A stretch of DNA of 64,000 nt, taken from Pholiota molesta (taxonomy: Eukaryota; Basidiomycota; Agaricomycetes; Agaricales; Strophariaceae). Position numbers and translations under genes: made by a program. The DNA lies in contig JACGCK010000100.1 of the NCBI GenBank assembly GCA_014925825.1, positions 62,001 to 126,000 of the forward strand, read 5' to 3'. Under the pieces are notes generated by a model. That model was not told the DNA's origin and made no database searches. It worked only from the letters and a program-made list of their open reading frames with translations. Of this stretch, positions 1-11,674 are shown piece after piece (position 1 is the first letter of the stretch; the number at the start of each line of letters is the position of its first letter).

Positions 1-1867
1 ACGCAGCCGCGCCCGATGCGGCGTGCGTCCGGGGCACTTGGGTTCGGGTTCGACGCGGGCCAGATGGGCGATCAGCGTGCCGCCAGGCGAGGCGCGGAAC
101 GGGGGTGTGCAACTCGGCGTGCCGATGTCGATGGACAACGTTGGGCGGCAACAATGAGCGGCGGCACTCATAGCGCCAGCTGCACATGGCCCACGACGAG
201 ATGCATACGTCATGGCGGGTGGCTTGTCACCCTGAATCACACTGGCCAGAAGGTCCTGGGGGAGAGTTCGCCCCAGAGTCTGCCCAACGGTCTGCCCAAC
301 GGTCTGAGCATGAATTTCCAACGGACGGGATGCCCTCCGAGGCGTTAACGTTGTTCGAACCTGGTTCGAACAGCACCGCCAGCAAGCCCTTTTGTGCAAA
401 ACAAGTACCTCATCAATTGTGAATCATAATGACTGCTAAGTGTGAGTGGACCCAGCTCTCCCACTTATACCCACCAAATACCTTGCAAATACCCACCGTC
501 TTTCACCTACTTATTGTTCTTCGATATCAATAATTTGATGCAGATGTTATCAGGAATTGATACCAAAGTCAACCCATATTTTCAGAGCGTACATATAATC
601 TTGCTGTATTAGCTCTTCGAAGCGGACATAAAGATATCTTTAACTTCCGAAATGAGAGAAACATTGAAAAACGAAACACTGTCGGCGTTTGCTCTAATAA
701 TTTATATGTCCCAGACTCAAATTCGCCTTCCGCTTTCAATCTATGTATGCTCCTATTCGGAGTTCAATTAGACTTCAACATTTGAACATTATATGGCTGA
801 CCAGAGTTCCTGGAGTCGTGGACTTGCTGAAAAATTTCCTTTATGAATTTTCCAAATTTCCTGGCATGCTGTGATTCCCATGTTTCACTTCAAGATCTTA
901 AGACTTCTATAGGGCGGGGATATTTACATCTAGTTAATAAACTCATATCAAGTACGATATTCATGTTTGAAGTCAGTGGTAATATGAGACGGTCACCACA
1001 GCGACTTATATCTGTAGCTCGAAGGAAGTGAAAATTCTAGGTATCGCTCCCAGAATTTTAGTTGACTAGATAATATCAACGAACTTGCTCTCAAATTACT
1101 ATATACGAGACCTACAGGAGGTGTTGGGCAGATCGAAGTTAATTCGTTCCATTCGAGCTATACATATCCCGCGTAGGTCACATTTACACCCACTGCATCG
1201 TCGCATTTGCTTTGTTATGATAAACGTGGAACGATGGGTCTATCACTAGTTGGAAAATCTTGCCTGTCCCACAAAGTCGAGAAACCGCAATGCTCGATAC
1301 CTGGGTCCCGCAGGGGTGTCTAACCTTGTGTATAAAGCCGACATTTTGCGTATACAGTGTTTCAGTCGGAATTGGGAGGCCCCTTCCATCCTCCGCCGGT
1401 CACAATCCAGAATGAGTACTGACCCCTGATCCATGTGCTGCGTCAGAATTCAGCCAACACCCACCTGTTACCGAGCTGAATATACATATGTTGCAGGATA
1501 TCTATGTCGAATCAGGTAGCAGCAATAATTGAAGTCTCTCAGCATCAGAAGAGCATCTCGAAATGAAAAAAATATCGAACGGTTGGTCGTGATGATTACT
1601 TGAGAAGGGAGTAGAATATCCTTCGGCGACAAAACAGTGCTCAAAATCTCGAAGTTATGTTTGTCCGCTTACTATAGATTCCGAAAATACTTCTACGACC
1701 AACCTCGAGGACTTGATAGAAGCACGGTTGATCGAGGTGATGTCAGAAACCAATGGTGGGTATATTGCGAGGGAAATGTTATTTTTGCGACATCCAAGTT
1801 TGGATGATCATGAAGAGAGTGAGTACAAATTACGTCGGTATCTAAACATGGAATAGGAGCCACGGTA
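1..1867. other. Intergenic, no supported gene
   Basis: The first 420 bases are GC-rich and contain a short open frame of odd composition (16-348, +). It shows no recognisable domain, and the window edge prevents judging whether it belongs to a larger gene. A 12-base unit (TCTGCCCAACGG) occurs twice in tandem at about 279-302. From 420 to 1867 the sequence is AT-rich with only short random frames. Confidence 0.5.
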
Positions 1868-2902
1868 TCAATCCTCGATTGTGAGGGGAAGAAGGGCGAC
1901 ACATGCTCGAATCTGCCTTAGGGTGGCAATGCGATCGTAATTGAGGCCTCCGCAACCTTCCTTCGAGCACTTGGCCTCCCAGCACGCCAACGCCTCAGGC
2001 CACTCCGCAGTCTCCCCGACCACGGAGCCCAGCGTGTCGCCAAGCGGCCGACGCTCCATCTCGAGAAACATAACGTGCTTGAACGCCTTCCAAGGGTGGT
2101 TGTCGAGCACCGTTACTCCGCACAGATGACAGTGATATGGCGAGCTGCAGGGTTTATCAATAGAATCCAAAAGAGAGCCGAGGAAGCGAACAGACCTATT
2201 TCCTGCAGCAAATCTCTCAGGACTGTCCAGAAGGTCGCGGAAGAGATCACGGCGTTTGCGGTGTAACTCGAGGAGGACCAAGATATCCTTCGAAGACATG
2301 AGTTCTATGATAGGGGTGTGTATCGGATCGCACAAGTCGAGGACTAGAGTATGTGTCGAAGCCGCCTTGGCCTCAGCATCCCATCTAAAGTGCTTCGCGA
2401 TGCTATAACACCTCAAGGGATCCTGCTCGAGAAATCGTTTCGAATTCATGGAGTGTCGCATAGTCGAGAGAGGTCCTGGCGTGTCCCATTTCTCCGCAAT
2501 CCTGATTACTTTCTCGAAGTCATCCAAGGAGTCCAATTTCGGCGTCGGAAGGCCAGACATAAGCTTGAGCAGATGCTCCAGCGGGAAATCATCCTCGTAT
2601 ACATCAAGGGTTTCCGCCTGTATGGTTTGTTCCTCCAACACCCGATCGTCGCATTCAGGTGGCCATGAAAGGAGCTTTCGGGGCTGCGGCAAGTCGAACA
2701 TCGTAGCAAATAAGCCTGATGTTGTGCGCAAAGTGAATGAGTGTACGCGATAAAGCGTTCCTTGGAGAGATCGGAGCGTGACATCAGCATCCGGATAGGA
2801 GAAGGAGAGATGATATTTTGGTGAGAAATCGTCGGCTCGGATGTGGATGATATTCGAGGTGGAAGGTAGGGTGCGCACAGTGGAAACAGATGGCGCCGAC
2901 AT
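1868..2902 (-). CDS. BTB/POZ domain protein
   Basis: An uninterrupted frame gives a protein of about 344 residues. The N-terminal part (residues about 20-115) has the arrangement of a BTB/POZ dimerisation domain as found in the large mushroom families: a strand with DADVTLRS, then LYRVHSFTLRTTSGLFATMF, then a downstream helix region. The C-terminal third contains CHLCGV, WKAFKHVMFLEMERRPLGDTL and a closing RIATLRQIRACVALLP, which I recognise as typical of these fungal proteins. BTB domains mediate protein-protein contacts, often as adaptors for cullin-3 ubiquitin ligases; a specific partner cannot be inferred. The start at the internal Met (MSAPSVST) is preferred. The frame stays open upstream to 2959, so a start 19 codons earlier is possible. 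No intron is needed. Confidence 0.75.
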   Translation of the reverse strand: MSAPSVSTVRTLPSTSNIIHIRADDFSPKYHLSFSYPDADVTLRSLQGTLYRVHSFTLRTTSGLFATMFDLPQPRKLLSWPPECDDRVLEEQTIQAETLDVYEDDFPLEHLLKLMSGLPTPKLDSLDDFEKVIRIAEKWDTPGPLSTMRHSMNSKRFLEQDPLRCYSIAKHFRWDAEAKAASTHTLVLDLCDPIHTPIIELMSSKDILVLLELHRKRRDLFRDLLDSPERFAAGNRSVRFLGSLLDSIDKPCSSPYHCHLCGVTVLDNHPWKAFKHVMFLEMERRPLGDTLGSVVGETAEWPEALACWEAKCSKEGCGGLNYDRIATLRQIRACVALLPLTIED

Positions 2903-4560
2903 AGTGATAACGAGGAAGGAGCTTCTGGATGTCGAGAGATCTATTGTAGGTGATTCCAAGTTCCCAGAGAATTGGGCTTATATCGTTCCAGCATCTGTAC
3001 ACGTGGGAGAGAGTAGATCGATACGCAGCACATATCGGACGACCATGAGCATAGTCAAGGGAGATACATCTCGGCAGGCGAATACAGCACGGGAAGGGCA
3101 AACGACGCATAAGGTGAGAGACTTTGCGCGAATCGCTAAAGAGGTCACAGTGTGTCTATGCACGTTGATGATGAGAATATCACCGTACGCAATGAACACT
3201 GGATGAAGGGAGTCAAAGGCAACGTGTCCGGCGGAAATCTGAATGTTCAGGGTCACCGAATGCGCGTGGGAAATAAAATTCTCAATTTTGTCTTGATTGG
3301 CTGCACGCATCCCAAGCCCGAGAGCGCCTAAAGCCTGAAAAGACAAAAGAATATCCATATGGTAGATCTAGGGTGTCTAGTTTGACGTGATCAAGCAAGA
3401 TAATGAACTTCAATGAGTCAATAAGGCTTCAAAGTTTGCAGTGGGAAGTGGAGGGTCGGTTACCTATGCAGCGTCGACAAAACTGTGTTACGTCAATCAA
3501 AGAAAAATGTCATTGACAAAACATAGCTGCGTTGAGGAGATGGTTTTCGTGAAACAGATACTACCAAGAAAATAAGCAGAAATTTGGATCTACGCGAGGT
3601 TATATCTTTCATTGGTCAAATTGGAGAGATTGGACAAAATTGTCACCTCTCAATCCCCGCAGCCATGTCCTCGCATAAATTTCTGAGTACATCCGTGAAC
3701 TATGGATATGAAAACGAAGAAAATACCGTAAGTTTGCGGTTTGTTCGATACTTAAGATTACGCAGATGGAGCGACGAAGTATAGGCTTTCAGTGTTCACT
3801 GGTCAGGCTGGGAACGTAGATATTGGGATCTCAGGTCCAGATTACAACGCAAATGTAGGCTAATGATATGGAAGAGAAGACTCAGAAGAAACCGCTCTCG
3901 CATATCTATTCTGAACTACAGATGTTTATTCTTCTCTAGTATCTCTGGGTGGATTTTATTGCCGGCGATATGGCCCTGTCAAGGCTGGAAGCAGATCTGT
4001 ATATGGGTGGACAATGGACATGTCAACTTTAAATTGTCTGATGACACCCCTTGAAGCCAATAGAAGCTTTTCCCCCTCGTCAATTAACGTGGCCAACAAA
4101 TTGGAAGAAGAATATTCTACAATCACCGGCGACTACAATCTTTCATAATTTATAGTTACAAATAGCATTCCATTTCTTGCTTCTTCAAATAAACGAACGT
4201 TAGACATCTTAGTCACCGAAAAATAGGCCGTAAACATTAACGCAATTACTTGCCATAACCAGAGTTGAAGGCTTTTAAGCATCAAATATGAAAAAACTCG
4301 AGGCATAGGCTATCTCTATCTGCGATCAACAAGCGTTTTGAGAACCAGAGAGATGAACTATTGCCATCTCTATTGCTATTGGAAGCATGACGGCAACGAC
4401 ACTCCTACAGAACTGACCCTTTGCAAGATTATGCATTCATCGTTCATGTCCAAAATCATTCTCATAAGATTAGATCTTCCAAATCCTTAGGGTCGACCAA
4501 GGCCAAGATAAAGTATTAGAGTACATGATTACGACGACTTGACGTACTGTTTACGAAGTC
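2903..4560. other. Intergenic with one unassigned minus-strand open frame
   Basis: A minus-strand frame of 126 codons (2978-3358) could be an exon, because a pyrimidine-rich CTTTTCAG acceptor lies near its start. I see no domain in it and no convincing partner exon. The rest, 3360-4560, is AT-rich with stop codons in all frames and nothing I can assign. Confidence 0.35.
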
Positions 4561-5259
4561 CTACGACAAACCGTACAAATCAGCGTATGGATCCCAACTC
4601 GCGTCCATATGCCGCTCATACTCCAGAAAGTTTGCAATTAAGGTAGCCACCTCTTCTCCGTACACTTCTCCCATGAACGCAAAAGTCACATCAAGGCCTG
4701 CGCTAACGCCGGACGAAGTCCAGATATTCCCATCCACGACCCATCGCGCATGTGCCTCCCACTGCACCTGCGGGCGGAGCTGCGTGGTCCGCGCCCAAGC
4801 GCGCTTATTCGTCGTCGCACGCTTCCCGTCCAGCAACCCTGCTTGCGCTGCCAGTCCCGATCCCGTACACACGGTGACAAGATACCGGAGAGTCGGATAG
4901 ACCTTCCCGATGTACGCTATCGCGCCCTCTACGTTCTTTGGATCGCGATTGCCCAAACCTCCCGGGACGATGAGAACGTCGAGCGGAGGCGCCGTCTCGA
5001 AGGTATGGGTGGGGATGATGGTTTGGCCGAAGTCCGACGCGGGATTGCCGAGACTGCCTGGAGGCTTGGTGGACACTGGCTCAAGCGTCTGGGATATTAC
5101 GGCGAGTTGGAGAGGATAGTGGAGCGATAACGAGTTCAGTGCGTCCAATGGACCAAAGATATCTAGCGCTTGGTACCCAGGGTAGACGATAACGCCATAG
5201 CTCAGAGGAGTCTCGGTGATTGGGCGGAGAGGCGACGGGAAGTCGAGTTGGGCTGACAT
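4561..5259 (-). CDS. DJ-1/PfpI family protein (ThiJ/isonitrile hydratase-like)
   Basis: This is a single-exon gene of 232 residues, the usual size for the family. The fold is recognisable from YGVIVYPGYQALDIFGPLDAL near residue 20, DVLIVPGG around residue 95, and the nucleophile elbow VTVCTGSGLAAQAGLLDGKRAT around residue 130. In the elbow, Cys is the conserved nucleophile of this superfamily. SSGVSAGLDVTFAFM follows in the expected position. Known relatives include isonitrile hydratases, glyoxalase III-like enzymes and uncharacterised stress proteins; the sequence alone does not separate these. No signal peptide is visible, so it is probably cytosolic. The ATG (MSAQLDF) opens the frame and keeps the whole Rossmann-like core. 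Confidence 0.85.
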   Translation of the reverse strand: MSAQLDFPSPLRPITETPLSYGVIVYPGYQALDIFGPLDALNSLSLHYPLQLAVISQTLEPVSTKPPGSLGNPASDFGQTIIPTHTFETAPPLDVLIVPGGLGNRDPKNVEGAIAYIGKVYPTLRYLVTVCTGSGLAAQAGLLDGKRATTNKRAWARTTQLRPQVQWEAHARWVVDGNIWTSSGVSAGLDVTFAFMGEVYGEEVATLIANFLEYERHMDASWDPYADLYGLS

Positions 5260-6751
5260 TAACCTAAGCTTTGAGCGAGAGAGAGTTGCTTATCGATGGG
5301 AAAGAGAGGATTGCCGATGGACTAGGAATACTGCGTGATGGTGCGAATCTGACTCCGGAGTATCGGCATTGAAATCCTATTTGGGGACAAGAAGTATGTT
5401 AAGGCCCGTCTGGAGACACAATTGAGATATGCTTGAAAGGTCCTCGTGTGTACGCAGGAGAGATACGGACGATGTAGATCTATGAGATAGGCTTTTAGCA
5501 TGACGGTTCTTGCCAGAACTTGAGTAAAGTTTAGAGACAAAGTTGAAGGTGTTAACGCGCAAAATACGCTCGTGCTCTAAAATATGGAACAATCAATTCT
5601 TCGTTCGAATTTAAAAGAGATGACCAATTCATTTCACTAGACATAAAGATAAAAACTGACCTTAGGTTGGAGTTAGCGCATAGCGGACACCAGATCGCAC
5701 ACAAATTCCCCGAGTATTCATACATTTTCTAAGGGTTGTTGATGCTTCGTTCCCATCACCGTTCAAACATTGAGTAGACCGAGTGAGAAGAGTTGAATGT
5801 TGGGAGCACACAAACCCTGTGACGTATAATTAGCTTCATAGTAGAGACCCCGAGCAACTTCAGCACACCTTTGATTCGGAAAATAGAGCCCCGAGTGCGG
5901 CTATAGGAACAGTTGATTCTTTATTTTCTGCGCAGTGAGCGGGCGCGTGAACACCGTGGAGAAGGTCAGTCAGAATTTTGTATTGAGGGCAATCCAGATT
6001 CCAGCCAAGTTCAGTTTCCATCTACGCCAAGCTTGATGTAACGCGTGGACGCTTTGAAGTATAAAACGACATGCAAAAAGGACGTCGATTGTGTGTCGAT
6101 TGGAAGTTGGAACACGTCGGACCTTTTCCGATTACACGATGAATAAAAGTATGAGGCAAAGACTCCGTTGTTGGCGCATTTGTAACAAAGTTAATGAATA
6201 AATTAGGGGAAAGTTGCTGATGCAGAAAGCAGGAGATGATTGAGAGACGGAGCAACGACGAAAAAGTCGGAGCAGGCTGGTATTGTTTGGTTATGCTTTA
6301 AAACATTGCCGTTGACCTTGATAAATATTTATGCTTATTAGGAAATAAATTACCACGCGGCGTCTGGAACAAACTTGTGACAATGATCGGCTCGAGCCAC
6401 CGGCCAGCCTCCTGCCACTACCTTGCGTGCGCACGACCAGAATACTCTAGCTCTGGCCAGGCAATAGTCAATGCGCCTGTATACTCAAAAGTGCTGCTAA
6501 TGATAGAAAAACCGCAGGAAACATCGTAACGTCGCCTGATTGCTTTTGTCGAGACTGACATTGGCAGCTGAGACGAGGAGTGCGAGACCGCAAATCTATC
6601 GTGGCTAGACCCACAGCATCGCTCCAAAGTCGTTCTTTGAAGGCCGTTAACGATAACTTTATGTGTCTGGATTGACGCTTAGCTGATGGGTACATTCCAA
6701 AAATGCAAGATGCGGAATACTTTCAACGTCTGCTTCCCTTTATCAGATTTG
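5260..6751. other. Intergenic, nothing recognised
   Basis: This stretch lies between the DJ-1/PfpI gene start and the promoter of the oxidase-subunit gene. It is AT-rich and has only short frames, with no repeats or domains that I can see. Confidence 0.5.
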
Positions 6752-6759
6752 TATATAAG
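6752..6759 (+). promoter_or_regulatory. TATA box for the oxidase-subunit gene
   Basis: TATATAAG lies about 92 bases before the chosen ATG at 6851, a reasonable distance for a fungal core promoter with a short leader. It supports both the existence and the start of the downstream small gene. Confidence 0.5.
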
Positions 6760-6850
6760 GAGGCCGACATAGCAAGCGCGCTGCAACTTTCCTCGTCGAC
6801 ACCACTCCAAGACAAATCTTTTAAACCGTCTGAGCCCAACCCGTTCTTGG

Positions 6851-7219
6851 ATGTCATCACTACCTACTACACGGCTTTTGCGCTCCGCGCGCCTAATTCC
6901 CATATCCCGTCAAATAATCCGACAACCAGGATTCAGAAGGCAAGCACACAACGAAGCGACCAGCCCCGTAAGTGCGCTTGCCATAAGACTCAGCTTCCAT
7001 TGATATTGATCTGTCTACAGCACGACCGCTGTATTCCGTTCTCTACCTCGAGTCGAAGGGCGCTAGCGATTAAATCTCTATTATACATGGGTGGCGCTTT
7101 CTCGATTCCGTTCGTGGCTATTTGGTGGCACTGGTATGTATTCGTGCTTAGTGCATCTTCTTTGCAGTTCATAAATACGGTATAGGAATCGCCCGGGAGG
7201 TATTAACAATCCTCTATGA
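6851..7219 (+). CDS. Cytochrome c oxidase small subunit (COX8/COX7c-like), nuclear gene
   Basis: Three exons are proposed: 6851-6967, 7021-7133 and 7186-7219. The first intron is clear (GTAAGT to TCTACAG, 53 nt). The N-terminus (MSSLPTTRLLRSARLIPISR) is rich in Arg and Ser and lacks acidic residues, as expected for a mitochondrial presequence. The second exon encodes RRALAIKSLLYMGGAFSIPF followed by VAIWWHW, a single membrane span with the basic/GG/PF pattern of the fungal Cox8 (animal COX7c) family, preceded by HNEATSP. The product would sit in the inner membrane as an accessory subunit of complex IV. The last intron (GTATGT, 52 nt) and the C-terminal PGG tail are the weakest part; without that splice the frame would end at 7185. 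The identification rests on pattern recognition of a short protein. Confidence 0.62.
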
Positions 7220-8877
7220 GAACGATTTAGAGGCTTATGAACACGATGTTCGCCTCTACTTTTCGCTTCATCGTCAGCTTTCAGCACGTCTGATTGCGAT
7301 TGGGCGTCAGTGCAGTATTTATGGATTGAAGATTGTTGATGTATTTGATCCAACATGTACTACCACTACGTACCGAACTCTTCTGAATCTTGTAGATTTT
7401 TACCTTTACAGCGATGTTTTCGAAAGAGATGTAAGGATCAATCGCCTCGACACCTAAAAAGTTCATCATTGATGAGCTTGGAATGTTACTGCAGGCCATG
7501 TGAAGACAGAACGCTTGTTGGAAAGTAGCTGAAGGTTATTGCGAAAGGTTTAGTCTCACTGTATGTACATGTACAAGGTCAAGGAATCATACTTATTGTC
7601 TCCGACACGGACATTAATCAAATGATATGCCGACCATGATCCATCAGCTCAATCAATGATGTGGTGATTGTCAAATCTATGACGCTCATCATCGGACGCT
7701 CATCCAGCTCGCAGTAATTCTATTAACGCTGCATGGTAAGTCTGCGATCCATAGACCACCATCAAGCCCGAACACCACTCCCCCCATCCATCTTTGATGC
7801 ACAGAATCCTGGAGAACCCATGCCCGTCGCAGTCGAGCGACACTTCACACCGATCCCAGTCCTTCGTCCAAAATAGCGATATTCGTGATGAAATCTCCGC
7901 GCACAGTGCCAGAGGTCCGGGACGATCTTTGGCCCGCCATTTTCTTAGGTACGGTGCGGGATCCTTTGAGCGCCGCGATCACAAGGCGCGCGCTGCGAAA
8001 TGATAAGATTTGACATCGACTCGGAAAGATGCTGAAGCTATGCACATCTGTGATAGTGATTTTGTGCGTCAATGATGGGACATTGCAGTCGACGGATTCT
8101 TTCTGAAGCCTAATCCCCCTCCCCATTCGCCTAAGTATTGTCGACCCTGAGCTCCCTCTAAGTAAGCGATGTCGATTTTGAAGATCGCCATGCTACAAGG
8201 ATTTTCTTAAATTGACCGGACGACATGGAAGCTAAATATACGCCGTCGAAATGTTCTGGTATGTAGATAATTTCAAAAATTCTCTCACAATCCAGCAAAG
8301 GCAGGGACAACGAAGAGAAGGGTGTCGATCAGTGTTTGTCATTGAATTCTATGGATTAGATGTTTTATAAGCCGAGAAGAACCTACGGACATTTCCTTAG
8401 GTCGAATGACGCCACTGCCATTACGCGCGGAATTTGATCGCTCACGTTAGGTGCTATAATGAACACCTCGTGAGCAACAAGTCCTCGTTTTGCCCAGGAG
8501 GATTCCGCGAAGTCATACAGAAGTCACTCCTATCAGATCCGTGATTGGCTGATTGATGTGCAAACGCAAAGATTACATGAACCCAACATGAACCAGCATT
8601 CGAAATAATCATTCCTTCACCTGTGCACAAGGACGATGGACGACTAAGGACTTATCGGAACAAATGGCAGCTGACGAGCGCTGATACATAACTCGTTTCA
8701 ATCAGACTTTCTCTTTGCACGCTGGAGGCTATATACTGTTAAATAATCACGCGATGGCCCAGCCGGGTAGAAGCAAGGTATTATGAAGTTTCATTCGAAT
8801 CAAGAGAAGTAGCGTATGCGGGTGTACAAGTTCATTGATGTTTCTATATGTTTACAAATGTTCCCAACGAGAAGACT
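7220..8877. other. Intergenic, nothing recognised
   Basis: This is moderately AT-rich DNA between the oxidase-subunit gene and the 3' end of the first desaturase. Open frames here (for example 7794-8003) have no family resemblance, and I see no tandem or inverted repeats. Confidence 0.45.
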
Positions 8878-10528
8878 CTATAACGCCTTCTTGGTCGGGT
8901 TCTCGAGAGCATCAGGAGCGAGGACGCGCGCGACCTTCCCGTCTTTGTTCTTGTAGAAGACGATGTCGCCGTCGTCCTCGATGAAGCAGCTCTGCGTGAA
9001 CGTGCGGTACAGCGCGCGGAACGTGTTCTGCGAAACATATCAAAAGATGAGAACAACATAGAAGAAGCTCCGTGCCGCCACTTACGGTGGAGTCGTAGTT
9101 GTAATCGTCCTTGAGCACCTTCTTGATGGCTTCAGTTACCTGGGGTTGGTTGTCTTGTGATCGATCATTATCATTTCAGCGTTCAGGTCATGTATTTTCA
9201 AACAGCATCACTCACAGAAGGGAATTGATGAGAACAAGTGGTGAGCGACCTAAGATATGTTTCGTGTTCAGACTAGAATAAATCAGGAGATGTAAAATAT
9301 AACGCACATGGTCATGGGAGACATTGTGGAGGAAGAAACGACCCGTCCATCCCAACAAAGGCCGGTCGACGGTCGAGATAGCGCCACGGAGGAACGACCA
9401 TTGCCTGTTGCGGAAGTGAGGAATAGTGGGGTCGGTGTGGTGGAGGTAGGTCAGCATGACAATCCAGTGGTTTGCAAGCTACGGAGCAACAATCATGGTG
9501 AGGAATATTCAGGAGTTGATAATGAACGCTCACGATGTAGGGAACGAAATATAGCTTGAGGAAGTTGCTGAAACCGACTTCCCGGGTCCAGAGGTAGAGG
9601 ATCGAGGACATAACAGTCAGACCAATGTTGGAAGCAATGATTCCGTTCCGCTCATGGGGCTTGAAGAGCGGAGAAGAAGGTTGGAAATGCTATATAGTCA
9701 CTCGATTAGGAACCGTCAGATGCGGGGATGTCTAATTGAGCTCACGTTAGTGCCGGGAGGATACATTGGGGAGCCCAGAGCGTTGGTGGCGAGGTAGTAT
9801 TGCCATCCGCAAGCTTGCATGAAGAGCATGCGCGCGAGCGTGTAGATTGGGGTTTCCTCAAAGATGTCGTGGTAATCCGAGATGTGTGCGCTGGATTCGG
9901 GAGGCAAGTTATAGTCGGAGCGAGTGCGCGGGACGTAGTTCTCATCACGTTCAATGGACATCGTCGCTTTGTGGTGAGCATGATGCGAGGAGCGCCAGGC
10001 GTAGTAGGGAACCAAAATAAACTAGAACAAAAGTTAGATGATTGAAATTCTACTCGATACGAATGGCGTACTGTGTGCATAGAATATCCGATGACATGGT
10101 TAACCCAGCTGAGGTTGGAAAGACTACCGTGTCCAGCTTCGTGCGCCAGGCACCACCATCCCGCCAGCATAACACCTTGCCAGTGCCAGTAGAGTGCCCA
10201 GAGGCCCCATTTGACAAGAGAGCCGACAGTGAAAGAAACGCCATAGTCATTAACGAGAGAATTGGCAAAAGAATCAATCATCCATCCGAGTTTGTAAACT
10301 ATCACCGCGCAGACAACGCCGCGGAGAACATATCCAAGGGCCTTGAACGTGCTCTTCTCGTGAAGGTGCTTCGGGACAACTGCATGAACTTCAGCCAATG
10401 TAGCCTGAAGGTGCAACCATTCAGTCGTTGACGAACATAGAGAAATCGATTATACATACATTGCTCGGCTTGTAGGGGGTGTTCATGCGCTTGATATATT
10501 CCGGTCCATCGTGAAACAGAGACGCCAT
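8878..10528 (-). CDS. Delta-12 fatty acid desaturase-like protein (paralog A)
   Basis: This multi-exon gene starts at 10528 (MASLFHDGPEYIK). The first exon ends at 10460 with GTATGT, and the last ends in NPTKKAL. The product is about 430 residues. It has the membrane-bound desaturase plan: histidine box 1 HEAGH after GVMLAGWWCLA, box 2 SSHHAHH before the conserved SIERDE, and box 3 HDHVAHH, whose HDH and VAHH parts are split by an intron. YLHHTDPTIPHF and the DRPLLGWTGRFFLHN block precede box 3. The three boxes would bind the di-iron centre; the family introduces the second double bond of oleate in the ER. Box 1 has Ala where paralog B has Cys, and box 2 has Ala where paralog B has Arg. Substrate or regiospecificity may therefore differ. 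It is transcribed away from paralog B. Confidence 0.88.
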
Positions 10529-11674
10529 TGCTGATAATCGCGGGACTCGCACTTTCTGCAAAGTGGAGAAGACAAACCTGAAAGGTGAGGAGCGCCATCC
10601 TCTCAGGCTTTGGTATTTGAGGTTATTCGATACAGACCACCTGTTGGTAAGGAATCTGATTCTAGATTGGCGTCTCGAATCCCGATCTCCAGAATCAGCA
10701 AACGTCTACCCGTGGATGGAGGACGCGAGAAACACGAGTGGCATATTTTTTTCAGATGCCAAGGACCCCAAAACCCCGAGTGCGGTAGTCCCGTTATGGG
10801 AACGTCCCCGTATTGAATGCCGGAGCCGGCGTCCCTGTGAGTCGAGCTGGCAGGTGCAACCTTCTTTCTTTCTTTAACTTCGTGCTGCAAACCCAGAGTA
10901 AAACTGGATCCCTCCTAGTTCTTTCAGTGCCATTATTTTACCGCTCCTCTTAGCTTAGGTCAATATCAACGCGCAGTTTATCCAAATTTCGTCACCATCG
11001 GATATCCAAACTCCCGTTTTCTCGGCTCTCCAGCTTCTTCTTTGGATGGCCCAGCGTCATTTCCTCATGCGCCGCGCCTGGGTCTCACGGATACTTTTTG
11101 GTAAGTGCGATACTTCCGTAGACATTTTCGAGTTCGCGACAGTACAAATCTCCGGATTTCGGAAGCACGGAAATAAATGCTTGCTTTACCTTTGAAGGAA
11201 ACCTCCCAGCGTTCACTGATAATCATTTATCTTTCTTCTGTAGAACTAGCGACATCCTGACAGTTGAGATTTGATGGGGATATTTTAAGAGACATCCGCA
11301 CCTACTCAGAGTGGGTATTTTACTCTGCTCGCTACGAAACATGGCTTCTTCGTGCGTAGAATCACTTTCAATTACTATGTTCCTGTCCAATTCGGAGAGC
11401 TGATCTGTGATAAGTAGCAGATCTGACTAAGTGACATCGGGCGGCATGATAGTTTCTTCTGCATGTCTTCGAGTAGCGGGGCACTACACTGAATCCGAAT
11501 GTGGGCTCCCCGTCAGATATCTCCATTCGCTAATCAATTCTACACATGCGTCTCCTGTCGTATCTGATCCTGGTACTTAAATACTCCAACCATTGACGCA
11601 ACTAACTAGCATTCCTCAGCTGTCTGTTAACCGAGGACAACCAACACTCACCCTGTTCGAGAGCGATTTTCAAC
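10529..11674. promoter_or_regulatory. Shared intergenic region of two divergent desaturase genes
   Basis: About 1.15 kb separates the two start codons, so both promoters lie here. A weak TATA-like TTAAATA occurs near 11576, roughly 95 bases before the paralog B start. No gene is visible in the region; the short frames at 10563-10890 have no domain content. Co-regulation is an inference from the head-to-head layout only. Confidence 0.5.

Noticed and set aside
16..348. 110-codon frame at the window start
   Set aside because: No domain, odd composition, and cut close to the window edge; cannot be supported.
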